DNA of 64,000 bases from positions 806,001 to 870,000 of the forward strand of contig NZ_JAPCKK010000016.1 of NCBI RefSeq assembly GCF_030705605.1, read 5' to 3'. Made by a program: the position numbers and the translations under genes. Shown in pieces: positions 44,548 to 53,392 of this stretch. Numbering within the stretch: the stretch's first letter is position 1; each line of letters starts with the position of its first letter. The notes under the pieces are model-generated. The model saw only the letters and a list, made by a program, of their open reading frames with translations. It was not told the origin of the DNA and did not search any database. The stretch comes from Paenibacillus zeirhizosphaerae. Its GTDB lineage: Bacteria > Bacillota > Bacilli > Paenibacillales > Paenibacillaceae.

Positions 44548-44561
44548 TGTAAGCACTTTCA
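44548..44561. promoter_or_regulatory. cre-like site before the AraC regulator
   Basis: TGTAAGCACTTTCA matches the cre consensus at 13 of 14 positions and lies 20 bp before the ATG at 44582. Confidence 0.5.
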
Positions 44562-44581
44562 TAAATGGAAAGGCGGTTCTT

Positions 44582-46888
44582 ATGAACAGGCACAGCATCT
44601 ATACCAAGATGGTGATCTTCGGATGTGCAGTGAGCATCATCCCGTTGCTATTGCTTGGTTATTTCTCATACCAGAAATCCTCAGAATCGATCCAAAGCCA
44701 TGTCAACGAAAGCCGCCTTGATTCTTTGAATCAGTTGAGAGCCAGTATGGAGCAACTTCTGCGATCACTAGACTACACCATGAGTTATCTCATAAATACG
44801 TCACTGGTACAAGAATCCATTTTTCAAGAAATGAACTATCGAGAATTCGTGCGTATTAATCATCTCACCAGGGAGCTGTCATTGCTTAAATCACCGATAA
44901 CCAAAGTAGACGATGTCATATTGGCTAGCTATGTATCCAATTGGCTCATTAACAATCAGGGCTTGTCTACGTTCGAATCTTTTAAATACAAAGATCTGTT
45001 GGTGGACTTAATGAATAAAGAAGCGGTCACTTCCTGGATCATTGTCAAAACTGACCAGATTAGCTCAACCTATAATTCAAGCTATAATTGCCAATACGCT
45101 GTCGTTCTCGCCAAAAAAACACCCTACTTGTCTGCCGAGAAACGCGGAATTGCCGCTGTAACTATCCCCACCTGCAATATGGCCGATATCATTAATCAAC
45201 CTCCTGCCAGTGATATTATGGTTCTGGATCAAACGAATCGTGTCATTATTCATCCGCAACAAGACAAAGTCGGAGCCCGGCTGGATGATTTGGGATACCT
45301 GGACTCCTCTGAGCTGTCTTTGCTTGAAGGTGACGCTGGCGAGTTTTTGTCGAAGACGGGGCATCATTCAGTTACCTATATAAAATCACCCTTCAACCAG
45401 TGGACTTATATTTCATTTACCGAGTTGTCTGAGCTTACCAAAGAATCCCGCGATATCGGCTGGTTCACCTTTTATGTTTGCATGTTCATCATTCTGGGAT
45501 CGATGGGCCTGGTTTGGCTGGGCAGCCGCAACGTGTATTCACCGATCCGGCGTCTTTTTCAGGATGTGGTACAACGTGTACCGGAAGGCAGAAGAGAAAA
45601 AATGAATGAAATCCAATTCATCAATGACCATTTCAGGGACATGTTTACATCGATCTCTACGTTAACGACAGAATTGGGCAGACATCGTGAGCAGGCCATG
45701 AGCCTTTTTCTCCATAAACTTTATCTTGGTACGAACAAAAAATCCGAGACGGAGGATAAGCTTCGGCTATTCGGCTTGCAGGATCGACTATTACCGTGGA
45801 ATCACTTTATTATACTTACGCTGCAGATTGATTTACTGGAGGATACACGCTACGAACAAACAGATCTTGATCTGTTGCTATTCGCAATGAATAACATTAT
45901 TGAAGAAATGGTCCCACCAGAGGAACGATTGCCTACCATTATCATTGAACAAACCCATGTCATTTTGATAGGCAGTGAAGAAACGAACCTAAATGCCTTT
46001 AACGATTACATCTATAATTTGACGGAGCAAATGCAAAGTAACATAAGGGGGTTTCTGGATTTGGATGTGAGCATCGGCGTCAGCTTGCCCTTCCACCATT
46101 TGCTGTATGCCTCACGTGCATATCGGGAAGGTATGGAAGCGTTGAAGCATCGTATGAAGCTGGGCAAAGGTGTCATAATCCCCTATTTCAGCATGAATTC
46201 GGGCAATCACAGCAATGTGTATTTCTATCCAAAGCAAATCGAAAACGAGCTCTTGGACTCCATTCGGATCGCAGATGAACATCGGGCCCATAAAGCGTTG
46301 CATCAATGGCTGACGGAAGTATTCCAAAAAGAAAGGGAACCGCATGAATATCAAATCTCGTTAATTTGCCTTCTCAATGAGTTCATGATCCTTATGCAGG
46401 AAAATGGCATCCCACAAAAGCAAGGGTCTGGCGAAGCACAGTCGCTTTATGAGCAATTATTGCAAATGTATATTAGCGCAGAAATCGAAACCTGGTTTAG
46501 GAAAAAGCTAATAGCTCCAATCATTGAAGTATTCCGTGACCGGCAAAATTCAACCTATCATAATCTAAGCGAACAAATCATCCATATGATACAGAACGAA
46601 TACAATCGGGATATTACCCTCGATGAATGTGCTTCAAGGTTACATTATAACTTGTTCTATGTTAGTAATATTTTCAAGAAGGAGACGGGTGTGTCCTTCA
46701 GCGAATACCTTGCGATGTTTCGATTGAACCAAGCAAAGAAGCTGCTTATTGAAACCGATCTTCCGATTAAAGACATTGCTGAGCGGCTGTCATACAATAA
46801 CCCACAAAACTTCATTCGTTACTTCCGCAAGCTGGAGGGAATCACACCTGGTCAATATCGTAAAAATCATCTAAATAAACAAGCATAG
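44582..46888 (+). CDS. membrane-bound AraC-family regulator (YesN/YtdP-like)
   Basis: 768 residues: membrane span (about 10-30), a 240-residue extracellular Cache-like sensor, a second span (GWFTFYVCMFIILGSMGLVWLG), a GGDEF-like/linker region, and a C-terminal AraC double HTH (DITLDECASRLHYNLFYVSNIFKKETGVSFSEYLAMFRLNQAKKLL, IKDIAERLSYNNPQNFIRYFRKLEGITPGQYR). Such one-component regulators sense polysaccharide fragments outside and activate adjacent lpl-type importers. AAGGCGG is 5 nt before the ATG at 44582; the frame is open to 44513. Likely activator of the pectin locus. Confidence 0.9.
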   Translation: MNRHSIYTKMVIFGCAVSIIPLLLLGYFSYQKSSESIQSHVNESRLDSLNQLRASMEQLLRSLDYTMSYLINTSLVQESIFQEMNYREFVRINHLTRELSLLKSPITKVDDVILASYVSNWLINNQGLSTFESFKYKDLLVDLMNKEAVTSWIIVKTDQISSTYNSSYNCQYAVVLAKKTPYLSAEKRGIAAVTIPTCNMADIINQPPASDIMVLDQTNRVIIHPQQDKVGARLDDLGYLDSSELSLLEGDAGEFLSKTGHHSVTYIKSPFNQWTYISFTELSELTKESRDIGWFTFYVCMFIILGSMGLVWLGSRNVYSPIRRLFQDVVQRVPEGRREKMNEIQFINDHFRDMFTSISTLTTELGRHREQAMSLFLHKLYLGTNKKSETEDKLRLFGLQDRLLPWNHFIILTLQIDLLEDTRYEQTDLDLLLFAMNNIIEEMVPPEERLPTIIIEQTHVILIGSEETNLNAFNDYIYNLTEQMQSNIRGFLDLDVSIGVSLPFHHLLYASRAYREGMEALKHRMKLGKGVIIPYFSMNSGNHSNVYFYPKQIENELLDSIRIADEHRAHKALHQWLTEVFQKEREPHEYQISLICLLNEFMILMQENGIPQKQGSGEAQSLYEQLLQMYISAEIETWFRKKLIAPIIEVFRDRQNSTYHNLSEQIIHMIQNEYNRDITLDECASRLHYNLFYVSNIFKKETGVSFSEYLAMFRLNQAKKLLIETDLPIKDIAERLSYNNPQNFIRYFRKLEGITPGQYRKNHLNKQA

Positions 46889-47026
46889 TACCTTTGTGAT
46901 ACGGTTTTCCCTATTGCTAGCAACAGCAAGTTGTAGCCCCCGATGGCAGCATCAACTATTCGAAGAAAACAAAGTTGTGGGCTGGAGTTGCTGGTTTTAC
47001 GCAGTTTTCCAGTTCAAAGATCAAAT

Positions 47027-47080
47027 GCAACAGCGGCGGACTAGGGCGTGAAAATAAAGCCCTAGCCTGGCCGCTGTTGC
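47027..47080. terminator. hairpin between AraC regulator and DinB genes
   Basis: Outer GCAACAGCGG/CCGCTGTTGC (47027-47036, 47071-47080) and inner CTAGGGC/GCCCTAG (47041-47047, 47059-47065). No T run follows. The 46889-47120 gap holds nothing else I can identify. Confidence 0.6.
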
Positions 47081-47120
47081 GATCCTTAAATTATGCTGAG
47101 CACCTGTAAATGACGCACAC

Positions 47121-47621
47121 TCAAAGCGGTGGCGTCGTCACTCCTAACTGTGCCCAACCTTCCTTGGAAGGACCATATACTGCAGGTATAGGCAACCCCG
47201 CTTGGCGCATCAGAACTGTAACTTGGCCTCGATGATGAACGATATGTTTGATCAATCCCATGAAGATCGTCGCGTTGGATTCCATTCTGCCGAACGCATT
47301 TTGAATTTGCTTCAACGAATCGTCCGTCCACTGCTCTTGAAGAGCAGTGACTACATGAGAGCTTATCTCATTAAAGGTTTCCGCAATCTCCTTTGCAGAC
47401 GGCAGTTCGTTCGGATTTGACACTTTTGCTACCGAGACTCCGAATTCAGTTAAATAATCCGGGATATTCGCGACAAAATGCCACGCAATTCTTCCCAACA
47501 TCCGTCCCTCCGGATATACCTGCTGCAAGAGCGCTTTATCGGTCAACCCGTCCAGCACCTTCTGGGTTAATACAGCCTCTTTCTTCCATTCGGCGATCAA
47601 ATCTTCAACTGTAACGTACAT
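47121..47621 (-). CDS. DinB-family (YfiT-like) protein
   Basis: 166 residues, four-helix DinB fold with the metal histidines at AWHFV and KHIVHHRGQVTVLMRQAGL. The family includes damage-inducible proteins and thiol-dependent S-transferases (bacillithiol transferases). The substrate is unknown. Alone on its strand; no LexA box seen. Confidence 0.87.
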   Translation of the reverse strand: MYVTVEDLIAEWKKEAVLTQKVLDGLTDKALLQQVYPEGRMLGRIAWHFVANIPDYLTEFGVSVAKVSNPNELPSAKEIAETFNEISSHVVTALQEQWTDDSLKQIQNAFGRMESNATIFMGLIKHIVHHRGQVTVLMRQAGLPIPAVYGPSKEGWAQLGVTTPPL

Positions 47622-47850
47622 CTTCCCATCCCTTTCTTGGATAAATTCGCTTTCAAGTTCATCTTAATCGACAATGGTGACAGCTGTTGTCATAGTTGTA
47701 CATTTTTTCAGTTGCGCCGGCTATCGCCAGGGCCGGACTTTTGATTTCCGCCTGTGCTTTTACGGTTTCGCAGATTTGTTCATCTTGAATACAGTTCAAA
47801 GTTTTCTTCGGCTCAAGTGGTGAGCAAGGTCTTGCAAATTCCGGGTATAT

Positions 47851-47899
47851 AAAAAAGCTCCTGAATCGTCACAAGGACAAATTCAAGAGCTTTTTCACT
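47851..47899. repeat. 49-nt dispersed hairpin repeat, copy 2
   Basis: Identical to 33037-33085. It lies 11 nt beyond the 3' end of tRNA-Leu on the minus strand, where it would terminate the tRNA transcript. The rest of the 47622-47909 gap holds nothing recognisable. Confidence 0.9.
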
Positions 47900-47909
47900 G
47901 CTAAATTGA

Positions 47910-47994
<85 letters not shown>

Positions 47995-48030
47995 ATATTT
48001 GAAAGTAAATCTATGAATCACGTAATTAAT

Positions 48031-48059
48031 ACTATACATCCAAGCAAGTCAGAAAGCAA
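48031..48059 (-). promoter_or_regulatory. tRNA-Leu promoter
   Basis: TTGCTT (48059-48054), 17-nt spacer, TATAGT (48036-48031), about 37 bp before the tRNA 5' end. Confidence 0.65.
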
Positions 48060-48090
48060 GCTTTTTTTAAGCCGAACTTTGTTTAAGCAA

Positions 48091-48135
48091 AAAAGCAGGT
48101 TCATCCCTTCCGAACAAGGAAGGAACACCTGCTTT
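48091..48135 (-). terminator. terminator of the Gfo/isomerase operon
   Basis: AAGCAGGT/ACCTGCTT outer stem with inner CCTTCC/GGAAGG, then TTTTT on the minus strand, 17 bp beyond the last gene. Confidence 0.85.
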
Positions 48136-48151
48136 CGCTGTTTTTTGCGCT

Positions 48152-49159
48152 TTATTTAATGTGGGCAGTACGGGAGGCTTCATAAACCTGCTTCACCAGT
48201 CTGAGCGATTTGATGCCTTCGGTACCGTCAAGCCAAAATTTCTTTCCTTCCCGAACATGTGCATAAAAATCGCGAATCATCAGCCTGTGCCCGGTTCCCC
48301 AATAGCTTTTGGCACCGGTGATGGCAAGCGGCGGCTCACACAACAGCGTTTCCCGCCCGTCCCTAGAAAGATACAGACAATCCCTCCGCTGATGAAGGGT
48401 CCCTTGCTCAAATACGATCTCCAGCTCCACCGGTGAATTGACCGCATAAGCGTTGGTGGCATATAGAATCGCCGTCGCTCCGCTGGCAAACCGGAAATGA
48501 GCATGAGCGGTGTCCTCCACCTCGATGACACCATCCAGCACATCCGTCGTTACACTGCCCCGGACAGCTTCCACCGGTCCGCCGAACCACTGCAGCAGAT
48601 CCAGTGTATGGATGGCCTGGTTGATCAGCACCCCGCCGCCTTCCGTAGCCCATTTTCCTCTCCAGCCACCTTTTGCATAATAGCCTTCATTCCGGTGCCA
48701 GGTCACGATGCCCTTCATGCCAACCAACCGGCCCAGCTCGCCCGATTCAATGATTCTGTAAATGGTTTGTGAGGACTCGTTGTATCGGTTCTGCAGCACC
48801 ACACCCAGTTGTCCCTTGCTATGGTCTGCGGCCTGCACCATCCGTTCCGCTGCTTCGATGCCTGCGGCCAACGGCTTTTCCGTCACCACATGCTTCCCGG
48901 CCTTCAGCAGCTCGACGGCCATCCCGGCATGCTCATGATGCGGCGTACATAGATGCACTACGTCGATGTCCTCCCGCTCCAGAATGGCAAGATAATCGTC
49001 CGCTGCCTCGCCCCCGTATTCCGACGCGGCGGCTTCCGCCTTGTTCCTGTCCCGGTCCACCAGCAGCCTCAGCGTCACATCCTCCAGTTCGCTGACCGAC
49101 AGAGCATGCAGCGGATGAATCGAGCCGCAACCGATGATGGCCGCACCCAGTTGCTTCAT
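48152..49159 (-). CDS. Gfo/Idh/MocA-family oxidoreductase (first of three)
   Basis: 335 residues: NAD(P) Rossmann motif AAIIGCGSIHPLHA, TPHHEHAGMAVELLKAGKHVVTEKPLA with the EKP signature, and NEGYYAKGGWRGKWATEGGGVLINQAIHTLDLLQW with the conserved His. It oxidises or reduces a sugar or cyclitol carbon, commonly C3. AGGAGG lies 7 nt before the ATG at 49159; an overlapping ATGA at 49165 touches the ribosome site. Last gene of an operon with the isomerase and a second Gfo enzyme. Confidence 0.88.
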   Translation of the reverse strand: MKQLGAAIIGCGSIHPLHALSVSELEDVTLRLLVDRDRNKAEAAASEYGGEAADDYLAILEREDIDVVHLCTPHHEHAGMAVELLKAGKHVVTEKPLAAGIEAAERMVQAADHSKGQLGVVLQNRYNESSQTIYRIIESGELGRLVGMKGIVTWHRNEGYYAKGGWRGKWATEGGGVLINQAIHTLDLLQWFGGPVEAVRGSVTTDVLDGVIEVEDTAHAHFRFASGATAILYATNAYAVNSPVELEIVFEQGTLHQRRDCLYLSRDGRETLLCEPPLAITGAKSYWGTGHRLMIRDFYAHVREGKKFWLDGTEGIKSLRLVKQVYEASRTAHIK

Positions 49160-49161
49160 GC

Positions 49162-50256
49162 TCATACCTCCTGTTCAACCGCAATATGCAATGCCATGTC
49201 CTGAGCCTGCAGGCATAGCTCTGCCGCCTTGAACGCATGCTCCTGCGTCATGGCCCTCTCCGTGCGGTGCAAGCAGTCCAGAATCAGCTCGCCAAAATAG
49301 GGATATCCCACCTTGCCGCTGACTTCAAAATGCTGCTCCCCGTCTCCATTGACCAGGTACACATGATTTCCTTGTGTAGTTCTGGCAACATCGATATATT
49401 TGCGCAGCTCAATCGTTCCTTCCGTGCCAAGGATGAAAGTTCTTCCATCCCCCCACGTCCCCAGACCGTCCGGTGTGAACCAGTCCACCCGGAAGTAATG
49501 GGTGCTGCCGTTGTCACCAAGCAGTGTCGCATCCCCGTAATCCTCCAGCTCGGCATACTGCGGATGGTGGTAGTTGGCTACCTTGCTGTGCAGCACTTTG
49601 GCATTCCGATTTCCTGTAAAATAGAGAAACTGCTCGATCTGATGGCTCCCGATATCGCAGAGAATGCCGCCATAATTCTGCTTACGGAAGAACCACTCCG
49701 GGCGGGAGGCGGCATTCAAACGGTGCGGACCGAAGCCTGTCACCTGCAGCACCCGACCGATCACTCCCTGCTGCACAAGCTGCCCCGCGAACACGGCAGC
49801 TTCCACATGGATTCTTTCGCTGTAATATACGGCATATTTCCGGCCGGTTGCCGCCGTTTTCCGGCGCGCGCTTTCAAGCTGCTGCAGCGAAGTGAACGGG
49901 GCCTTGTCGGTGAAATAATCCTTGCCTGCGTCCATGACCTGCAAGCCGAGGGCGCAGCGCTCAGAGGGCACGGCCGCTGCGGCCACCAGCCGAACCTCGG
50001 GATCATCCAGCACTTCCTCCAGGCTGGCCGCGGGTCTGGCCTCCGGGAACCTTTCCCTGAATTGGCGCACCTTCGCCGGATCGGGGTCGTACACCCATTT
50101 CAGCGTCGCTCCCGCTTCCGTCAGCCCGTTGACCATGCCGTAAATATGGCCGTGATCCAGAGCCGCTGCTGCGATGACAAATTCACCGGGGCGAACGACC
50201 GGATCAGGCTTGCCCTGCGGCGCATAATTCATGCCGTCCTGCCTGTTTTCAGCCAT
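49162..50256 (-). CDS. Gfo/Idh/MocA-family oxidoreductase (second)
   Basis: 364 residues. The Rossmann start is atypical (FVIAAAALDHGHIYGMVNGL) and EKP is replaced by DKAPFTS, so it is a divergent member. YYSERIHVEAAVFAGQLVQQGVIG and the GGILCDIGSHQIEQFLYFTG stretch place it in the family. The ATG at 50256 lies 4 nt after the isomerase stop, with GGGAAAGG inside the upstream gene. The next gene starts 2 nt beyond its stop. Confidence 0.82.
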   Translation of the reverse strand: MAENRQDGMNYAPQGKPDPVVRPGEFVIAAAALDHGHIYGMVNGLTEAGATLKWVYDPDPAKVRQFRERFPEARPAASLEEVLDDPEVRLVAAAAVPSERCALGLQVMDAGKDYFTDKAPFTSLQQLESARRKTAATGRKYAVYYSERIHVEAAVFAGQLVQQGVIGRVLQVTGFGPHRLNAASRPEWFFRKQNYGGILCDIGSHQIEQFLYFTGNRNAKVLHSKVANYHHPQYAELEDYGDATLLGDNGSTHYFRVDWFTPDGLGTWGDGRTFILGTEGTIELRKYIDVARTTQGNHVYLVNGDGEQHFEVSGKVGYPYFGELILDCLHRTERAMTQEHAFKAAELCLQAQDMALHIAVEQEV

Positions 50257-50260
50257 GTGC

Positions 50261-51109
50261 TCACAGCCTTTCCCGTATGAATTTAGCAAACGCTTTCAGA
50301 AGCTGCCGTGAGTCATATTGGCCGCTGAAATCCTCAATGCCGAGATAGCCTGCATACTGGACGGATTTCAGGCTCTGCAACACCTCTGCATAATTGATCA
50401 TTCCTTCCTCCAGCGGGGACCAGTCCGCCAACCAGCGTACAGTGCCGTCCGCTCGCCGTCCCTCCTGCCTCCAGGCGGCGTTCTTGATATGCACATGCGC
50501 AAGATAAGGACCAAGCAGCTCTATTCCCATTTGGAACGGCTCATATCCCTCATACACCATGTTGCCCGGATCATAGAGAACCCCGATATAATCGGGATTG
50601 CAGCCGCTGACGAGACGGTAGGCGAGAGACGCGCTCGGCGCGATCGTCCTGTGGTGGGTTTCAACCAGCCCCTTAATGCCATACCTTTTGGCCAGAGCCT
50701 CTACCTCCTGCAGATACCGCACCGTTTCTTCATACAGCCGCGGATAAGGCGCGGTTCCGTCATATCCTGCGACACCGACACGAATCATCCCTGCTCCTAA
50801 TTGACTTGCCGCATGAAAAGCCTGCTCCGCCGCCTCCAAATTTCCCACCGGCAGATAAGGCATCAGCCCCGCCACCTTAAGCTCCCTTGATAGCGTGATT
50901 TCTCTAAATCTCAGCAATTCTTCCCCGGAAAGCCGTGGATCGATGGTGCAGCGGTTATTGCGCCAGTACGAGGGCTGCTCTTCTACGGTATTCGGTGAGA
51001 TCTCCTTATACCTCCACTCCACCCCGTCGAGCCCCGCTTCCCTGGCAGCATCCACCAGCGCCTCTGGTGTAAGCTCCGGTGTAGCAACTGTAAATACAGA
51101 AAGCTTCAT
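50261..51109 (-). CDS. sugar phosphate isomerase/epimerase family TIM-barrel protein
   Basis: 282 residues of the AP-endonuclease-2 type barrel: LDGVEWRYKEI, LVETHHRTIAPS, YIGVLYDPGNMVYEGY, LAHVHIKNAAW and GYLGIEDFSG. The Glu, Asp and His positions for metal binding are present. Members isomerise, epimerise or dehydrate keto-sugars and inositols. The context, between Gfo/Idh/MocA enzymes, fits a pathway through 3-keto sugars. First gene of the three-gene operon. Confidence 0.87.
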   Translation of the reverse strand: MKLSVFTVATPELTPEALVDAAREAGLDGVEWRYKEISPNTVEEQPSYWRNNRCTIDPRLSGEELLRFREITLSRELKVAGLMPYLPVGNLEAAEQAFHAASQLGAGMIRVGVAGYDGTAPYPRLYEETVRYLQEVEALAKRYGIKGLVETHHRTIAPSASLAYRLVSGCNPDYIGVLYDPGNMVYEGYEPFQMGIELLGPYLAHVHIKNAAWRQEGRRADGTVRWLADWSPLEEGMINYAEVLQSLKSVQYAGYLGIEDFSGQYDSRQLLKAFAKFIRERL

Positions 51110-51158
51110 ATGCAGTCGCTCCTTTCATAGGTATATCGAATCAGCCCGGGTCTAATGC

Positions 51159-52322
51159 CTAATGTGAACCTGATACATCCAATACGACACTGCCTCCGTC
51201 ATTTTTACGGAAGGAAGAATGACGAATTCGTTCATTCAGCATGTCTGCGTACAATTGCTCATTCAGAGGCAGGCTGACCCAATCGTCGGTCCAGGTGGAC
51301 AAATGCATCGCATTGGATAATGTCAGTCCGAGAATGCCTTCCTCCCCTGGGGCAAGCAGCTTTTCTCCATACAGAATCGCATTCGTGAAATTTTGCAGAA
51401 TACCCCTGTGTTGGCTTCCATCCCCGCCAGCTACAGGGATTTCGCATGTCCAGCATTCCGGACTGCCGAAGCCCCCTTTATAGGTCGCGTTAAATTCAGG
51501 CTCCGGCGTCCGCAGCCTCCAGAAGGTCAGCTTGCCATCCTCGGCCACAATTTTGCCGCGATCGCCCGTCACCTCGAAGCGGTTCGTGCCCGGTGCTTCG
51601 CCGGTAGTCGTAATAAAAACGCCTGTCGCCCCATTTTCATACTCTGCATAAGCCGTAACATCGTCTTCCACTTCAATATTGCGATACTTGCCAAATTGGC
51701 AGAAGGCTCTGATCCGTACCGGCATCATACCTGTCGTCCACTGCCACAAATCGAGCTGGTGGGGGTCCTGGTTCAGAAGCACGCCGCCCCCTTCCCCGGC
51801 CCAGGTCGCTCTCCAGCCCCCAGAATCATAGTAGCTTTGAGAGCGGTACCAGTTCGTAATGATCCAGTTCATTCTGCGCACCTCGCCCAGCTCACCCGAC
51901 AGCACCAAATCCCGCAGCTTCTGGTACAGCGGATTGGTGCGCTGATTATACATGATGCCGAACATCCTGCCTGTCCCCGCTGCGGCCACGTTCATTTCAC
52001 GCACCGCCTTCGTGTACACGCCGGCAGGCTTCTCCACCAACACATGATAGCCATGCCGGAAGGCCTGCACCGCAAGCGGGGGATGATCATAATGCGGCGT
52101 GGCGATGAGTACCGCATCCATAGCCTCTGAAGCATAAAAGTCTTCCGCATCGCTGAATTTGAGCACGGTGTCGGGCAATTTCTCCTCCGCCCAGCGAAGG
52201 CGGTCGGGGTTCGCATCACATACCGCAGTCAGCTCCGCTCCCTGAATGTGCCGGCTCAAGCTGAGAGCATGCGAGGTTCCCATATTGCCGATGCCAATGA
52301 TTCCGAATCGCACCTTCTCCAT
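51159..52322 (-). CDS. Gfo/Idh/MocA-family oxidoreductase (third)
   Basis: 387 residues with FGIIGIGNMGTSHALSL, VLIATPHYDHPPLAVQAFRHGYHVLVEKPAGVYTKAV, and YYDSGGWRATWAGEGGGVLLNQDPHQLDLWQW. Canonical active-site Lys is in EKPAG. The end of this gene is 49 nt from the isomerase start, so all four genes may form one operon. The ribosome site is weak (GGAACGGA next to the ATG). It is divergent from an AraC gene. Confidence 0.9.
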   Translation of the reverse strand: MEKVRFGIIGIGNMGTSHALSLSRHIQGAELTAVCDANPDRLRWAEEKLPDTVLKFSDAEDFYASEAMDAVLIATPHYDHPPLAVQAFRHGYHVLVEKPAGVYTKAVREMNVAAAGTGRMFGIMYNQRTNPLYQKLRDLVLSGELGEVRRMNWIITNWYRSQSYYDSGGWRATWAGEGGGVLLNQDPHQLDLWQWTTGMMPVRIRAFCQFGKYRNIEVEDDVTAYAEYENGATGVFITTTGEAPGTNRFEVTGDRGKIVAEDGKLTFWRLRTPEPEFNATYKGGFGSPECWTCEIPVAGGDGSQHRGILQNFTNAILYGEKLLAPGEEGILGLTLSNAMHLSTWTDDWVSLPLNEQLYADMLNERIRHSSFRKNDGGSVVLDVSGSH

Positions 52323-52549
52323 TCCGTTCCAGCCTCCCTCTTCCTTATCAGATCACCCTTTTCCATCCTTCTTGAGTGTAGCCTGAGAACAATGGCCAGA
52401 ACATAGCCGTAACTAAGGAGTTTTTGTACGATCCTAAGATGAATCCGATAAATCTGCTATAATGAATGACAGCGCTAACAATACGACACGGCCTGCTGAT
52501 CGTTTAAGCTATGCTGCAGACTCGCCGTGGCTCAGGAGGTGCAATCGCA

Positions 52550-53392
52550 GTGGATGCCTCGAACCCGTTCTACTTCGGACTGCTCGACGGACTGACGGTC
52601 AGTGTATCCCATGCCCAGCAGCGCAGCACGTATGCCGGCTGGAACCGTTCGGAGGAACAACCTTCATTTAACAGGCTTTATTTCATCGCCGGCGGTGAAG
52701 GGAAAGTGGTGATCAACGATGTCCCCTACTATCCCAGAGCCAACCAGGTTATGCTGATGCCAGCCTTCACCCGGCAGATCACCGAGACGTCCGTTCACAA
52801 TCCGTATGACCGTTATTTTATCCATTTTGACGCACGCATCGGTGAATGGCCATTGTTTCACGCCGCGAGCCGGCTTTTCATTACCGACGTTTCCGAACCT
52901 GCAGCCGTCCGCTCCCTATTCGCTGACACGATCACGCAATTCAACCGGCCCAGCGTGTATTCTGTGCTGAGAATGAAGGCCTCCGTCCTCTCTATCCTGG
53001 CCTGCTGCTTTGAAGAAGAGGGACATACCGACTTTATTCATGAATTCGTGCTGCCAGCGGAACACGGCAACCTGGCCAATGTGCTGCAGTATATCAACAG
53101 CCATCTGCATGAGCAACTGCAGGTGGAACAGCTTGCGGAAATCATGCATCTGCACCCCAATTACTTTATCTCCTATTTCAAAAAATACATGGGCGTTACA
53201 CCGATGAGGTATGTGCTGGAGAAGCGGATGGAAGAGGCTAGACACCTGCTCTCCTTCTCTGATTGGGGCATTACCGATATCGCAGAGCATATGGGTATAG
53301 AGCTGGCTTATTTCTCCAGAAAATTCAAGCAGCTACACGGTGTCTCCCCGAAGGCTTACCGTGCAGCCACCAACGATTCGGTTCATTCGTAA
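52550..53392 (+). CDS. AraC-family regulator of the Gfo operon
   Basis: 280 residues: N-terminal cupin sensor (RLYFIAGGEGKVVINDVPYYPRANQVMLMPAF) and C-terminal AraC HTH (LQVEQLAEIMHLHPNYFISYFKKYMGVTPMRYVLEKRMEEARHLL, GITDIAEHMGIELAYFSRKFKQLHGVSPKAYR). AGGAGG is 10 nt before a GTG at 52550, which I take as start; the open frame reaches 52511. Divergent from the third Gfo gene, its likely target. Its stop overlaps the FAD enzyme's end by 10 nt. Confidence 0.87.
   Translation: MDASNPFYFGLLDGLTVSVSHAQQRSTYAGWNRSEEQPSFNRLYFIAGGEGKVVINDVPYYPRANQVMLMPAFTRQITETSVHNPYDRYFIHFDARIGEWPLFHAASRLFITDVSEPAAVRSLFADTITQFNRPSVYSVLRMKASVLSILACCFEEEGHTDFIHEFVLPAEHGNLANVLQYINSHLHEQLQVEQLAEIMHLHPNYFISYFKKYMGVTPMRYVLEKRMEEARHLLSFSDWGITDIAEHMGIELAYFSRKFKQLHGVSPKAYRAATNDSVHS

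Noticed and set aside
49237-50280. 347-codon plus-strand frame
   Set aside because: Shadow of the second Gfo/Idh/MocA gene.
48152-51109. Full C-glycoside cleavage operon
   Set aside because: The small beta subunit that partners known C-deglycosidases is not seen, so only a general keto-sugar role is proposed.
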